Part shown: piece after piece, positions 1 to 13,500 of the stretch | Layout: every line of letters starts with the position of its first letter | Position numbering within the stretch: the first letter of the stretch is position 1 | Source: Sitta carolinensis | Taxonomy: Eukaryota > Chordata > Aves > Passeriformes > Sittidae | Direction: 5' to 3' | NCBI GenBank assembly: GCA_032173965.1 | Contig: JAVUNC010000019.1 | Location: 3,844,501 to 3,908,500, forward strand | DNA length: 64,000 nt | Program-made: the position numbers and the translations under genes | The notes under the pieces: generated by a model | Seen by the model: only the letters and a program-made list of their open reading frames with translations | What the model was told of the DNA's origin: nothing | Database searches by the model: none

Positions 1-3000
1 ACTAAGTCCATTCAGATTGATACTATTTTCTTGGAGATTGTTCTTGTACTGTTTTGGTGAAATACACAATTCAGTAGGCAAAAGAAAACTTGTTTAATAT
101 AACCTTTACCTCTTGGGCTCAGTTAGTGTGTTCCATAGTGCTTCAGAAACAAAGCACTAGCGTTTGGACTCTATTTCTCTGACACTACACATTTGTATTT
201 CAGATGTTTGAAATTTGTGAGTAGATCATGGCTGTGAATGTGGGTGCCTTTGGAGTAATTCATGTGCTTCTACAGATATAGAAAGCCAGAGAACAAATAT
301 AAGGCAGAAATTGGCTGAACAATATGGGAAGCCTGAAGTCATTGGTAACATAATTTTGACATTAAAGCAAGAAATTCTCTACTTAAGTTAATCTCTTCTC
401 ATGTTAGATCTTTCACTGCTTTTTTAGTAAATCATCTTTAAAGCCATTTAACAAGTCTCTACAGATGAAGTGAGCCAAGTGGGTGAAAGTGACTTGTATT
501 TATAAAGATGAGATCCAGATGGCTAAACACGGAAATGGGAACCTAGTGGACAACGTTAGAACAAAATTGGTTAAGACATAGATGAAGGAAAGTGGATATG
601 AGTTTGCTTTGCGGTTGACAAGTGTTCTAGAAGAGCTGTGAAGATTTTTCAGGTGATCATAGAAGAGAAACCTGTTCCTTAAATTTTCCAGCTTGACTCA
701 ACCTTCATTTGAGATGCAGCTGATTAAGGGAGCCCGAGAGAAAGGAAATAACAATTACCAATTCCTTTTCCTGCTTCTGTTTCTTTTCCAAATCCTCTTC
801 CACTGTGTGAACCTGATATCACTGCTCAGAAGAGAAACTAGCAGTTCTATTTTCAATAACCCATCTGTTGAAATGTTTCTCTGCACACTGTGCTGGGACT
901 TAGCACCCAGCTGTGCCTTGGGTGAGTTCAGTGTTTACTGAACAGTTAGATTTGAAAAATCATGATTTAGAAGAGCCAGTGGTGAATCCAGAAAGGCCCC
1001 ATTCCCCATGGCACAGTGTTGAGCTTGAGCAGCAAACTTGCTGTCATCAAATGTGTCCTCAATGTGAGCTTGAGGGACAGAAATTCCTTTTCTGTCAAGC
1101 ATGTAAAGGCTGTAGGTGCTGCTTTGGTGAGGAGGCACCTAAAATCTCCTGTGGGATGTGTAAGTATGTAGGATCCTTTAAAAGTGCAAGGAAAAGTTGG
1201 TCTCCTTATTAAATGCTTAAAAACAGTTGTGTAGTGAGTGTTAAACCATTGGACCATTAATTGCTAATGACAAGGAATTTGTCATGATTCAAAGCCAACT
1301 GAGACTTTGTAGCCTGTATTTTAATACACAGTGCAGGTTGTCAAAATAGACCAGAGGGTGTACTTAGAACTTTTCCACTGCTTCATAGGGACAGTACTTC
1401 ATGGTTGGTGGATATTTTACCCTGGCTTCTTAAAAGTAGTTACTGTTTCAAATTAAATGCAACATGTAGCAGTAATAATCTAATAGTCTCCAACTCCTAA
1501 TAAAAGTGCAGAAGAATTAATTGCTTGCTTTTGCTCTCTTGGTTGGTTAAAGGCATTTGTCACCACAAAGAATGTGCAATGATAGACATTAAGTGTGTCA
1601 GATCATAGTTTGAATCAAGGAAGCCATTAATATGTTACAGTAGATTAAGATACAGTAGAAAATTTATAAAAATATGACTTCTGTTGCTTCTTGACCTTTA
1701 AAATATGCAGAAATTAATCAGTCTGCAAGCATTACCTGCTGTCATAGTTGATCTTAGTAGAAAAAATGTTTTCTGGAGCACAAAAGATTTGGTTTTTATT
1801 TGGTTTCAGCCAAATACTGATACTCAAGCATGTGAACAACCACTGCTGCCTTGGAGCCTGTGGTTCCCACTGATGGATCTGTGTAGAAAGCCTGCCTTCA
1901 AAGATGGGGTTTGGAGTGTTTGAGTTTGGAGGGTTTGGGGTGAAGTTCTTAATGTGGCCAAGGTCTTGTGAGGGGCAGCCAGAATATTTATGAATCTTAG
2001 TCACACCAGTATGCCAAAATTGCAAAGGCAGTGATTTAATGCAGAATAATAAGAAGGGTTGAGTGCTCAACCATCCTCCCTTCCATAGCTTCCATTTCTA
2101 ATCTTTAGTTCGCATAAGGCATGTTCATATATCAGAGGAGAGTCTTCCTTCTGTGTTCGCCTTTTTATGAAGTGGAAGTTGGAATAATTTGCAGGTTAAT
2201 GTGATGCTTGATTCAGGCAAGAAACTTCATCTACTCTTAAAACAGAGCTTCCCTTCATTGTCTTTGCACTGCAGAAATAGAAATGGCTGACTGATGGCCT
2301 TCTGGGCAAGAGCTGTGGCATTTTCATCACTAGGATTTTTCAAAATACATGATAATTTAAGTCATGTTTACTTGTAGACCCATTTTGACTTAAGCCTCAA
2401 GCCTGCTTTTTTCAAAGAAATTAATGTTTTTCAGCGTTTCCACTGAACAGGTTACACTCTAAATTTGCTTCATAAGTGCTCAATGTGGAACTCAGGGTTC
2501 AGAAATGGAATTGAACCTTTCTTTGATTTGCAACAGAGTATTTTTCAGTTAGGACTTACAGGTACCTGTGTGACTGCCCCCTTTACTTCCCACTGGTTTG
2601 GGAAGGGGGAGGAAGCTTGTTCAAAAATAAGTTCCCTCTCCTTTTGAGCAGTCAGCCTGTGGAGAAACATTTCATTTCATGACAGATGACATCAGATTTA
2701 CACTTGGAACCATACAGATTTTTGTACTATGGCCACCTCGAACATGTACAGAGGTGATGTGGAGTGCCATGTGCTAATTTAACATAATTTCCTGAGAAAT
2801 GAACTGGGTGGCAAATCAAGGATAGTGTTGCCAGTATTTGTAATAATATATTGATATGGTCTTTTGGAAACAATGTGGCCCCTGCTTTTTTTTGTATTTA
2901 TAATTTAGCATGAATCATAACTAGAAGTCAGAACCGTGCTGGTGAAAAGAATGGATATTAATATTAGAAGTGCCAGGGCAGATTTTGTATATTGAAAGCT

Positions 3001-6000
3001 GACAAAAAAAAGAAAATTTGCAGAGGTTTATGTAAGTGCATAATTAAATCATCCTTGGCTCCTTTTCAGGTTTTTTTTTTTTTTAAGCGATGCTTCTCTA
3101 AACGAAAATATAAACATGTGAAACACTGAGGTGACTTTCTTGGAAGAACTGGATTTTTTCCTCACTAAGGATATTTTCTTTTTTCTAAGGATGTCCAATT
3201 GATTAATGCCAGACTGCATGGAATTACTGAGTGAAATCCTCAAGATGTTTTAGTGTTTTTATAGCACAACTCGGTTGTCAATGTTTTTGTGTATATGAAA
3301 ATATTTGGCAGCTTTGTTGACCAGATAGGCAATGGTATGTGAATTTCACATTTTATATAAAGGCCCTTGGTTTCATATCTGCAATTAAGGGTTTAACATT
3401 CAGTTGAAACAGCGGTTAAGTGATTGCCTTCATAATTTCTGAAATGTCATGCGAAGGGAGAGCCTTGTGTCATGCTCCACTCCACCAGCTCTGAATATTT
3501 GGTTTTTCTGACGTCATTTTTGGACCCAGCAAGCTGTCAAGCCTGGAATTGCCTGTAGTCCTGCTGCCCTCAGCAGCTCTCCTCGTGGCTCATGAAGGGA
3601 CTTAGACCAGCTCTCCTGGTGACAAAAGCAAGTTCTGTCCTTGTAGTGGAACCCCCTTACTAAGTTTGGCATGAACAGCACTGAGAAATGCACAAATATT
3701 GTATAAATTCCCTTCTTGAAGTACTACCAGTACTTGGGTTAAGCCACTGTAAAACTACTGGTATGCATTTGTTCATAGTTTGGAAAATACTGTTTTCGTT
3801 GCAGTAAACCAATATAAACATCAGCAATATTGCTATCAAACAAATTAGTTCTCATATGAAATGTATGGTAAGTAAATTTGTTGTGTAGCTGAGTACAGTG
3901 TTATTTAATGGAACTTGGTTTGGTGCCAAGCAAACATATGGATCTTTAAATGCACTCCCCTTGGGGCTGTGTTGAAATCATCCACCAATAACATGGGCTG
4001 AATTCCCTTCCAAATTTGTAGGCTGGCTGCCCTTATTGTATGGGGTTTGAAATGCAACTAATGGTGCAACAATTTCTGTTTTGTTAGTTTTGGTGTTTTT
4101 TTGGTTTTTTTGGTTTTTTTTAATTTGCTGCACTTAAGTTTTTCTTCTCTCACTCCCCCCTCACCCAACCCTTCCTTTCACCCTGGAAAAAGTTTTCTTA
4201 TCTTCAAAAGCCACAAAGGTTCTTGGTTTCTTTGGGGATTCTTGTCTTCCTTTATCTTTTAGTTCTTTCCTTTTACCAGAGAAAATTGGTATAAGGGGAG
4301 AAAAATGGAAGACAGGGTAATACAGATAAATATTCTTGTCTTTGCCTCTTTACAATATTAAGATTATTACTTTGGGAATATATGTATTTTGGAAAAAAAT
4401 TTTTTTTTCGGAAAATACTGCATTTTTTTTTAGTTGTGATAGTCTGTGTTCTTTAACAGGAAGCAGTATTGACAAAGCTACTTCAGCCATCATATTTTTA
4501 ACCACAGGATTTTATTGAGCTGCCACAACAGGTTACATTATGCTTTCTGCAGAAGTAATAGCATAGATCCTCATTTATGATCTTGCTATTGTGTGTACTT
4601 GCTTTGCTTGCTGGATGTAGTAGTTTTTAAAATCAGTGTCATTCCCTTCTTGTAGTGAAACTCGTGTCAAAGCTTAATACAGTGTTCCTCCATAGAAGTC
4701 ACTATTAAAGTAGGTTTTAAAAATTACTGTAATTACTTCAAGTACCCCATTTAAATTTAACTCACTGCAGTTTCTTTATAACCTTCCCTTCATCAAAAGC
4801 TGAAGTGGTGCTAAAAAGGATGGGCTTCATTTTACTTTGTCAAATTCCCTCCAGTGCTACAACCACAAGAGAGAGTGTCTTATCACAATTTACTGGTACA
4901 CCTGTGTGTACTGATGTCTCTTGTAGTCAAAACTGTGTTTTGGCTTGCTGAGACAATTAAATGGCACTAATTGTTTTCCTAAATTTTGTGCCCAACATAA
5001 TCTCCAGAGCTTTGAACACATTTAACTTCTGGCTGGCTGGCCAGACCTGGTCAGGTTACCTGATGGTGGCACGCAGAACTTCCAGGCAGTCAAAAACAGC
5101 TCAAGATCCAGCTCCACTGGATGGAGACCACCTTGGAGGGACTTGGTTTTAGGAGAGCAGCAGGAAAATAAAATGTTCTTTCAATAAACAGTTAGGAGGA
5201 CCTATTAATGCTATACAGAGTAGAGCAGAGTTGTGTGTGCCAGTTCCTTCTGTGAATTGGTGGAGCTCATTTAGGACCAGTTGAACCATGCCAAAGTACA
5301 GCAGTCAACGCCCTTACATGAGTGGAGTTACTGGGGGCTTGACCCCGTGTCATCTGAGGATCTGCTTCTCCTGGAGAGTGCAGAATATGTCAGAAAGTTC
5401 AGTAGTATGCTTTTGATTATTATTTTCTTAGAAGCCTCAAAAAAGTGTAGGTGAAATTGTGGCATAATGCTGACAGTTGGTGAGGGGGCATTTGTGTTCA
5501 AATTCATACAGCCACTACTGGAAAGCTGAAAGATGTTCTTACTCCCTCAAAAACAGAGTTAGGGGCTAATTATAGACCCACTGATGCAATGAGAACATTC
5601 TGCCCCACCATTATAGTCCTAATCATAGTTGTAAGTCTGGTAAATTAGAAAGTCTGTTTTTCATGCTTTCTCCGTACAAATTCCATTTCATAATAATATT
5701 TTGCGTTATTTCTGGGAAGTTGCAGGGCTCTGAAGGTGATTAAAGTTACTCAGTCATCAGCAGCATGACTTGTAACCCACCCAAAGGCTGCTTATAATAG
5801 TATTGCTTCACTCTGTTACTTCTCTTGAAAATTCCTTAGCTGAAGGTGAGATGTGGTCTAGGGAACCTCAAGTGTTGGAGTGAAGAATTAGAACTTTGTG
5901 CAGCTACTACAGCCTGCTGTCTGTTTTGTTAAAATCCTGGTGGGAAGGGGATGGTGAGGAGTGGGAGCAGCCTGGGGGCATTGAGTCCTGTGTGAAGCAT

Positions 6001-9000
6001 GGAGCAGTGTCTGCATGCAGCACTGTCTGGAGCAGGACCCACAGCAGATGAGTCTGTGCAGCTCTGTGGAAATCCAAGCTCAGTCATCACGTGTTTGATG
6101 GCACATGGACTTTGTGCACTGTTTTTACCAGGCAAGTGGACCAAGACTGGCATCTTATACTTAAATCCATGTTTTTGCGAGAGGACTTTGGCTTGTGTCT
6201 CAGACCAGTTGACTGAAACGTTTCAAGGCAAGCCCAAGCTTTCAGTGTAGTTTGTACTGTCAAAGATCACTTAAGTGGAACTATTCAGCTGCTCACCCTA
6301 GATTTCCTTTTGTCTTATCTGGGAAAGGTTATCTAGTCCCTTCCCAAAGTGTTTTCAGCTTGGAGCCCAGCTCTCTCCATGGCTGCTTTGTGTGAGCAGT
6401 GTTTTGGGCTGGGTGGAACTGAGAGTGGAAGGGCAGGAGCCAAATGTCTGGGTTTCTGCTGCCTGCAGATCCATGATTAGCACATGGATGTCACACATGG
6501 GCTCACAGCACGCTGGGGCGAGCCTGACAGCATGCTTTGAGCTTGGGTGGCTGCAAATAGGTTGTGGTCTTGCCCATTCACTCAGACATAAGCTGGGCTT
6601 TCCTTGCACAGCCCAGATGCAGAGACACAGTCTCTGTGTCTTGAGAGTGTTTGGATCTGGTGTTGCCACCTGAGAGTGAAGGTGCACTGAGAGATGAGCT
6701 GTCACAGCAATGTGCACAGATGAGAAACAGAATCCCAGAGGATTTAACCTTCTTGGAAGACAAATGACATGTACTACTGTTTTGTTTTGTGGGTTCGTTT
6801 GGATTTTTTTTTTTTTTTTAATAGAATCAAAAGCAATGAATAATGTGGGGAGCCAGAAAAGTGTTTGGAGTTGACAGTCAGTACTTGGGAATCAGGTATC
6901 AGAGATACAAGGCATGATGCAGCCCAATGAGACGTGCTTGGAGGGCAGCAGAGATGGTGAATAACCTTCAGAGGAAATACTCTGGAGGATATAACCACAT
7001 TTCAAAGATATAATACTTAAGGGGCAGGAGAGGCAGTAGAAAATGTCTGAAGCTTTTGAGAGGGCCAAAAGGTTATGATCTGTTCCCCAGCCACCACTTG
7101 GAGATAAGCTTCTCTCTAGGAAAGAATCAGAAATATTTAAAATTTATGTGATGTGCATTAAATAAAGTACGTTGTCAGCTGATCCCTCAGGCAAATTTTA
7201 GACATGGTCAGAAGCTTTTCAAAGCCTTGTAATCTTTTACATTATAAATCAGTGTTTTTACACTGTATTGAAATTACAATAAACTCCCTGCCTTTGTGAT
7301 AATCCACCAGATAAAGGACAGGATGCCAGCAAATATTTCTTGCTAATAATCTCAGAAGTTCTTAATTCTTTCTCAAAAGACTGAAAAAATTGTTTCCCAA
7401 ATTCAGTTCAAGCTGGTGTGAATAACTGCTGCTTTGGATATATAGGATATAATTCTTTGGGTTACAGTTGGAAAATTGCTGGTTAAAAGACACTTGAAAA
7501 TATGTTAGTTTTACAAAGTGAAACAAAAGATTCACTGTAAAAAAAAAAAAAAAGAAACTGCTCAGTGTAGTTGCCCTGTCCCAAATAAAATGTAGAAAGT
7601 AAACCAACTACATAATAGACTAAATGCAGAGCTAAAAACTTGTGTCTTTCTACTGTAAATGTCATGATTTCATGATGTATTTCATGAAGATGTAGCTCAT
7701 TTAAAGTCATGACTCTGTGAGAATTTTTTCTTCTTGGCATTTCAAGTTTTTCATGTGAATTGCATGAAAATTGAAAATATACTCTAAAAGCTGTAGAAAT
7801 CCAAGGCAAAGGGGAAAAAAAAAATCTCAAATTATCTTTAGTAAAAATTATATTTTGGGGATTTTTTAAGCTGCTCATAAAACCTCAGGGTATATATCTG
7901 AGTGCTATATATGAGTAACCTGTATTTGAGTGCTACATTTCACCACCGACTTCAAAGTGATTATCCAGCCTCCAGAGGAATATTTGCCAAGGAATATGAC
8001 CAGGTCAATATGAGGGTGATTCCACTGCATGACTTCACTGCCATGTGAATTTACCGACATGTAACTTAAAACTTCATTCTTGCAGATAAACCTTTTCTTT
8101 CCTGCACTTTTTGAAGTGAACCTGGAAAGCATCTGATCACCATCCTCCCTACAATTTTTTTTTATTATTTTTTATATTAGGGAAATAGTTGTCACTCATT
8201 CCTTGATATTCACTTCCTAGATGAAATCAAAATTCTTCAGCCTTGCCTTATGTCATGTTTTGTAGGTCCATATAATTTTTATTGCTCAATGTTGAACTTT
8301 GTTAGAGTTCTCTGGATGAGATCTTCCAATGGCAAAGTTGCACAGAATAACTACTGCCCACCTCTTAAGAAAGTTGTTTGCATTTTTAATGCAAACCAAG
8401 AAGAGCGTTGCCCTCTTGCAGCACAATGATAGTGAATTGTATGTGGTTTGCCATATGGTGTAACTCCAAATCCTCCAAGATCATCTATAGTTTGTGATAG
8501 TACAAAAAGTAAAATAAAAAAAGAAAAATTACCTTTTTTAAAGTGAGTTGGCTTAAAAATAACCAAATTCAATTTAACTCTCTGCTTCAAAAGAAAAAAA
8601 AGGGGGAAGGGGGGGAGCAGGGAGGAGAATTATTTTTTTGGGTGGAGAGCTTTTATTTCTAGCTTCATACCAAAGCAAATTTTTATGGCTGAGTTATAAA
8701 CCCCTGAAAATTGCAGTTCATAATGGAAACATTGGCAGATGCTGAACGGCACTGCTGTAAAGTAGTATGAAGCTTTAAGTTTTTCCACTTTTAGACCTGG
8801 AATAAAACTAAATTACAACACTTTCCATACAGGCATTTGATTTTTCCCCCAGTAATTTCTGCTGGATCTGTCCAGTGTTTCCTGACTTCCTATGTTGCCA
8901 TTGGACTTTTTCCTATTGACTCTGCAATTGGTTTCATTCAATTGGTAGATTTACCAATGGGGATGCTCAAATAAAGTGTTGTTTCTGGGGCAGAGGGTGT

Positions 9001-10162
9001 TGGGGAATATAATGCTGGCTTGAGGAAAGTTACACTGAAGATTTATGGAAGAAATTTACAGCAAATGGGGTTGGAATGAGTGTTGTGGGACTCACAAAAC
9101 ATGTGAAGTGATAAGGGTTCTTGCAATATTGTTCTGCAGAATAGAAACCTTCTTTCAGACTCCATCCAAACCCATTGACCAAGTGGATGAAAAAGCGCCA
9201 CAGGATGGGAATATCCGATTGTTTTTCTTTCCCAAGGCAGGAGAAACAGAGCAGCAATGTGATTTTTCATAACATTGCAATATGCTAGAGTATTCCAACA
9301 GGAGCAATTTTATCTGAAAGTGGATATGAAAGCAAAAGGCAGAATGGAAGTCAGCAAGTGGACAGGGCTTTTTTCTGGAATTATTCCTGGAGTCATTTCT
9401 CGTACTGGCAAAGGCTGCAGGAAGCTGAAGATCAACATGTGGGTTATTTATAGCCATTTGCAAATGATCTGTTTAGCTACTTCAGTCCTTAGGGCAAGGC
9501 TTGCAAGGCCACTCATTTGGCCCCGTGGTATTCCTGTTACAAATTATGGAGCCAGGGCATAAGCAAATAAGGTAGCCTTGCTTTTCTGGTCTGGATCCCT
9601 CCTTGAAGATGAAATGTTTTGTTTATTATTATTGCTTTTACTGCATCCCAATGGATTTGTGGTGCTTTCTGGCATGAACAACTCAGAGACATGATATATT
9701 CCTAGCTGGTTTGTATTTAGCTATTTTATACAGGCAGTTTTGCCTTCAGCCCTATAACAGCTCCCCAGGCTCTTGGGGCAGCTGGGACTTCTGGAGTTCT
9801 CCTTGGGCAGCAGGTAAACTTCCTTGGACTGTAATGGGAATGATTTTAAATCAAGGTACAAGAAGCAGGTGCCTGAGAATTAGCCTTAAGGTATTAGATA
9901 AAGACCCTTTTAAAAGGATCCAGAACAGGAGATAAACACTCCTGTCCAGATGTGGCTGAAAGTTGTACCTACCTTGCCAGAAGTTATAGTACCTGTAGGT
10001 CTTTACTGGATGGAAGTGTATGAAAGCTCCATAATCTGCTGCAGGAAAAGTTCTTTAGCCTTCCCTGAGGATCTGAACTATTCCAGATGACTTTGTAGGT
10101 GAATTCCAGTAGCTACATCTGAAAATCTGTGTAGTGTTGAGACCCCCAGTAAGGGAAGTGAT
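1..10162. other. Unannotated AT-rich intergenic or intronic DNA
   Basis: No gene, RNA or recognisable transposon is supported here. Open frames are short and occur on both strands; the longest, about 131 codons on the minus strand near 7.5-7.9 kb, is rich in Phe and Ser from A-rich DNA and resembles nothing I know. Local structure includes a T/G-skewed tract of repeated TTTTGG-like units near 4087-4122, a T16 run at 6804-6819, and a purine-only G-rich tract at 8588-8629. A cysteine-rich frame at 913-1212 is discussed as a finding. Ancient, diverged repeats could be present without being visible by eye. Confidence 0.6.
8588..8629 (+). repeat. Polypurine, G-rich tract
   Basis: An uninterrupted A run passes into blocks of five and seven G, then AGCA, GGG and GG. 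The strand is almost entirely purine. Such tracts can form G-quadruplex or triplex DNA and are prone to length polymorphism. It sits in AT-rich sequence with no gene next to it. Confidence 0.6.
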
Positions 10163-10575
10163 GAACTGGAGCAAGTCCAGAGGAGAGCTGTTACAATGGT
10201 TAGAAGAGCATGAGAGGCTCTGGGAATTCCTGATGGAACAGGGTTTGCTTAGTCATGGGGGCTGAGGGGACCCAGTTGCCATCTCCCATTAGCCAAGAGA
10301 GCTTTGGAGATTTCTCCAGGCTCTCTAAAAGACACCATAGCAGAAAGACAAGAGGCAATGATCACAATTTGTAACAAAGGAAATGGTGTTTGCATGCAAG
10401 GAATGTATTCTTCGTCATGAGAGTGGCAAAGCACCACGCAAAATCCAACCCTCCTTGAGGCTTTTCACCCCTCATCCGGACCAGACCCCACTTTGAAGCA
10501 GGGGTTGCTCTGAGGAAGCTGGAGCAGGCGACCTCCTTAGGCCCCTTTCAACCTATTTTTTTCTATGAATCTGAA
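10163..10575 (+). mobile_element. CR1 LINE fragment, degraded 3' region
   Basis: The copy begins with a match to the CR1 stretch 'CTGGAGC.GGTCCAGAGGAG' and continues through a diverged middle with 'GACAAGAGGCAATG.TCACAA' and 'AACAAAGGAAAT' motifs. It ends in the CR1 tail, with GACCTCC, then CCCTTTCAACCTA, then TTCTATGAATCTGAA. CR1 is the dominant LINE of birds; copies are normally cut short at the 5' end and lack a poly-A tail. This one has many substitutions and indels, so it is old. It carries no intact reverse transcriptase. Edges are accurate to about 20 bp. Confidence 0.75.
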
Positions 10576-13500
10576 TTCATTTTACCAAAGGTAGCACCAA
10601 TATGGAAGAAAAAGAAGTAACAGAATTGACAATTTGAGAAACAGGCTTGTATGTATATGACCAAATGAGGAAAACAGGTTTCCAACTATTTACTTTTAGT
10701 GGTTTAGTTTTCCTTTGGAAAATAAAATTAAGAATAGTCTGAAAGAGAGAAATACAGTTAAATCAGAAGAGCTTAATATTTTTAGCTCCTGTTTTTCAGA
10801 AGTAAACCATTATTTTAGAAGAGTATTATTTCCATTGCAAAGCAGAGAATGGCTGTAATGTTTCTTAATATGCAGTGAAAAGTAAAAAGGCTGTACTCTG
10901 CAAGCTTTTGTGGAAATGTGTGTGCATTAAATATACATTAACTGCTGTATGCATTTTCAGTCAATGTACATATTTTTGCATTTAAAAAATTGTGAGCATG
11001 GAGATGTCAAATAGGATGCTTTGGAAAATAGAACTCTCAAAAGATTATATAACATTGTGAAAATCTACAGTGGTTTATACTCAGTGACTTTTTTGTTTGC
11101 TTCAGCTGAAGGACAGTTGTGGAGGGCAAGAAACGTGGAGAACTGGGCTTTTGCCAGTACCTCTTCATTACAGCAATCAGCCTTATCACTTTGCATTGGT
11201 TTTACTCTAAAGCTTGACAAAGAGATCACCTGTCCTGTAAAACAGGTGAATAAACAACCAGGGACACAGCAATGGTTGCTCCATGGTGCTCGTGGTGGAG
11301 CCTGTCATGTACAGCAAGGCAGGAGGAGTTTTTGGGAGCAAGAACCAGTCTGCTCTGGACTGGTCTGACTCACTTTCCTCTGGCCTGCTCTGTGTATTTG
11401 TTGTTAATACAAGAACCAAAATCAACCAGAAGCAGATAACCTTGTGTTATAGGATCCTGATTGTTTTTAAACACTGATAAGAGCACTTTGTAAGATCAGC
11501 TTTTGATTTGTAGCTGTTTGCATTTGGAAGAGACTGAGAGATGCTAATGCCTCTTCTGGCATTTGTAGCTGTTTTGTTTTCTGAAGATTTGTGGGTTTAC
11601 ATGGCATAAGATCAAGCAATAACAGAGCTGTGGCAGGCAGGATTGCTGTTGAGGTACAGAATGAGCCTTTAGGCTCCAGGCAAGTTGCTTACTTTGCAAG
11701 TCAGTGTCTGCTCTCTCCAGTGACTCCTTTTGCATAAAGGGCCATCACTTCAGATGGAAGATTCTGTAAAAAAATACACAGCAGGGTTGCCTCTGTGAGT
11801 GGATGAAAGAAGACTTCGAGCTGGGATTTCTTTTCTGCTCAGGTAAGGCTTCTTCCTGCACCATAGATGTCCTCACAAGACAGCAAACATAGTCTCTGTT
11901 CCTGAGCCAAAAGGAGCAGATAAATCTGACAAATTTTGCTCTTCTGCTGTTTTTCTCTTCTTGGTTTATGAAAGGTCACAGTGTGAACCACTTCAGTGCC
12001 TTCCACTGTTTTCTTTTACATTTTACAGTGCTTGCATGATCTCAGTGAGGGAGCACATTTATTGTGCATGCCATTCAGTTTAGATTCAAGTGCAGCACAT
12101 GATTACAGCAACTTAGAGGAAAAAAACTGGAAAATAAGTCCCTGATGTAAAACTGGTAGCTGAGCCAAAACAGTAGTGCCAGTTATTTCAATGCCTCACA
12201 TAGTGATTTACGAATTCACTGCGAACACATTTAATGATTTATTGGGACAACTGTGCATATTAACCAACTCTGTCAAAACCTTGGATGCAAACTTCTTTTG
12301 AAGATAATTTTTCCTTTTAATATTTTACAGAGAGGCATTAGAAGGTGACAGTAGTGAAAGCTTATGTTTGCATCATACTTTTCAGTGCCACCCATGAGTT
12401 TATCCCTTCAGTCTCCACTGTATTATTTTATTTGGGAAAATATATGCAATGTCTCATGCAAGAATGAGTACCTACAGGACTGATCTGAACCCTATAAATA
12501 TTTAGTAGGCTGATTCATAACCCTTTTTTTTTTTTTTCACAAACACGTATTGCACATGCACTGACCTACTGCCTACGTGGCTCTTTTAGGCTGCTGAAGA
12601 CCGTGAGAAGTAATTTGTAGCTGGCATCACTGGTTGTCTTTCAGCCTTTGCCTACTCTTTCCTAATTTTCACAGATTAAATCCGTAGGATATGCAAGACA
12701 GGCCATGGCTGAATGGAGGAGGATGGAGGGTTGCAAGTTAGGACAAAAGAATTTTTAGGAAACATCTGCCAACTTCACTTTATGGCAGCTCACACACAGG
12801 TAAATTCGTTTTATTTCAGGCAGGCATTTACTTAGCCTTATAGTAGTTTCTCTCACAAGCCTCTTGTCCAAAATAAGTACTTTCAAATAGTGCCTGCCTA
12901 GATGTTAAATACAGAAGCCCTGTCAACCTGTGAATTAGGCACCAAATACCTTTCCACAGGAGAACATTACAGCTGTTGTCTTCCTACTAAACCTGCAGCA
13001 AGGAATGACTAAATGTCACCTGCAGAAAGTTGTAAAGGTAAATGGGATTAATGAAATCTCCAGTTTGTTTATTTATGTTCAGTTTAGAGCCTGAGAGATG
13101 CAGTAGGTCAGATTTTTTTTTTTTTTTATCCAATAAAGTCCCATCCCACAACCTTATCTAGGTGCTGACAAGGTGAAGCAGAACAAAGTGCCAGCACAGA
13201 GCAGACAGTGAGAGCTGTCTAAGGGCTGGAGGAGAAAGTTGGAAGCAAAGATTTGTTTTTTACACAGTGCAAAAGCTTGGTCTTTTTATTCCCTCCTGGC
13301 TGGTTATCTGCAAATAAGCCAGATACCATTATAAGCATTTCAGGAGATATTCTTATTTTTTTGTAAATGTGCAGTGTGGTTTGATTGGTAACAACTCTAG
13401 AAAAGTTCCTTTTATTCTCACTACTGCATGTGTCCAGGGCTCAAGTATCTCAGTCCTGGTGCATATCTATTTTTAAAAGCCATATTTTTTATAGCTTACA

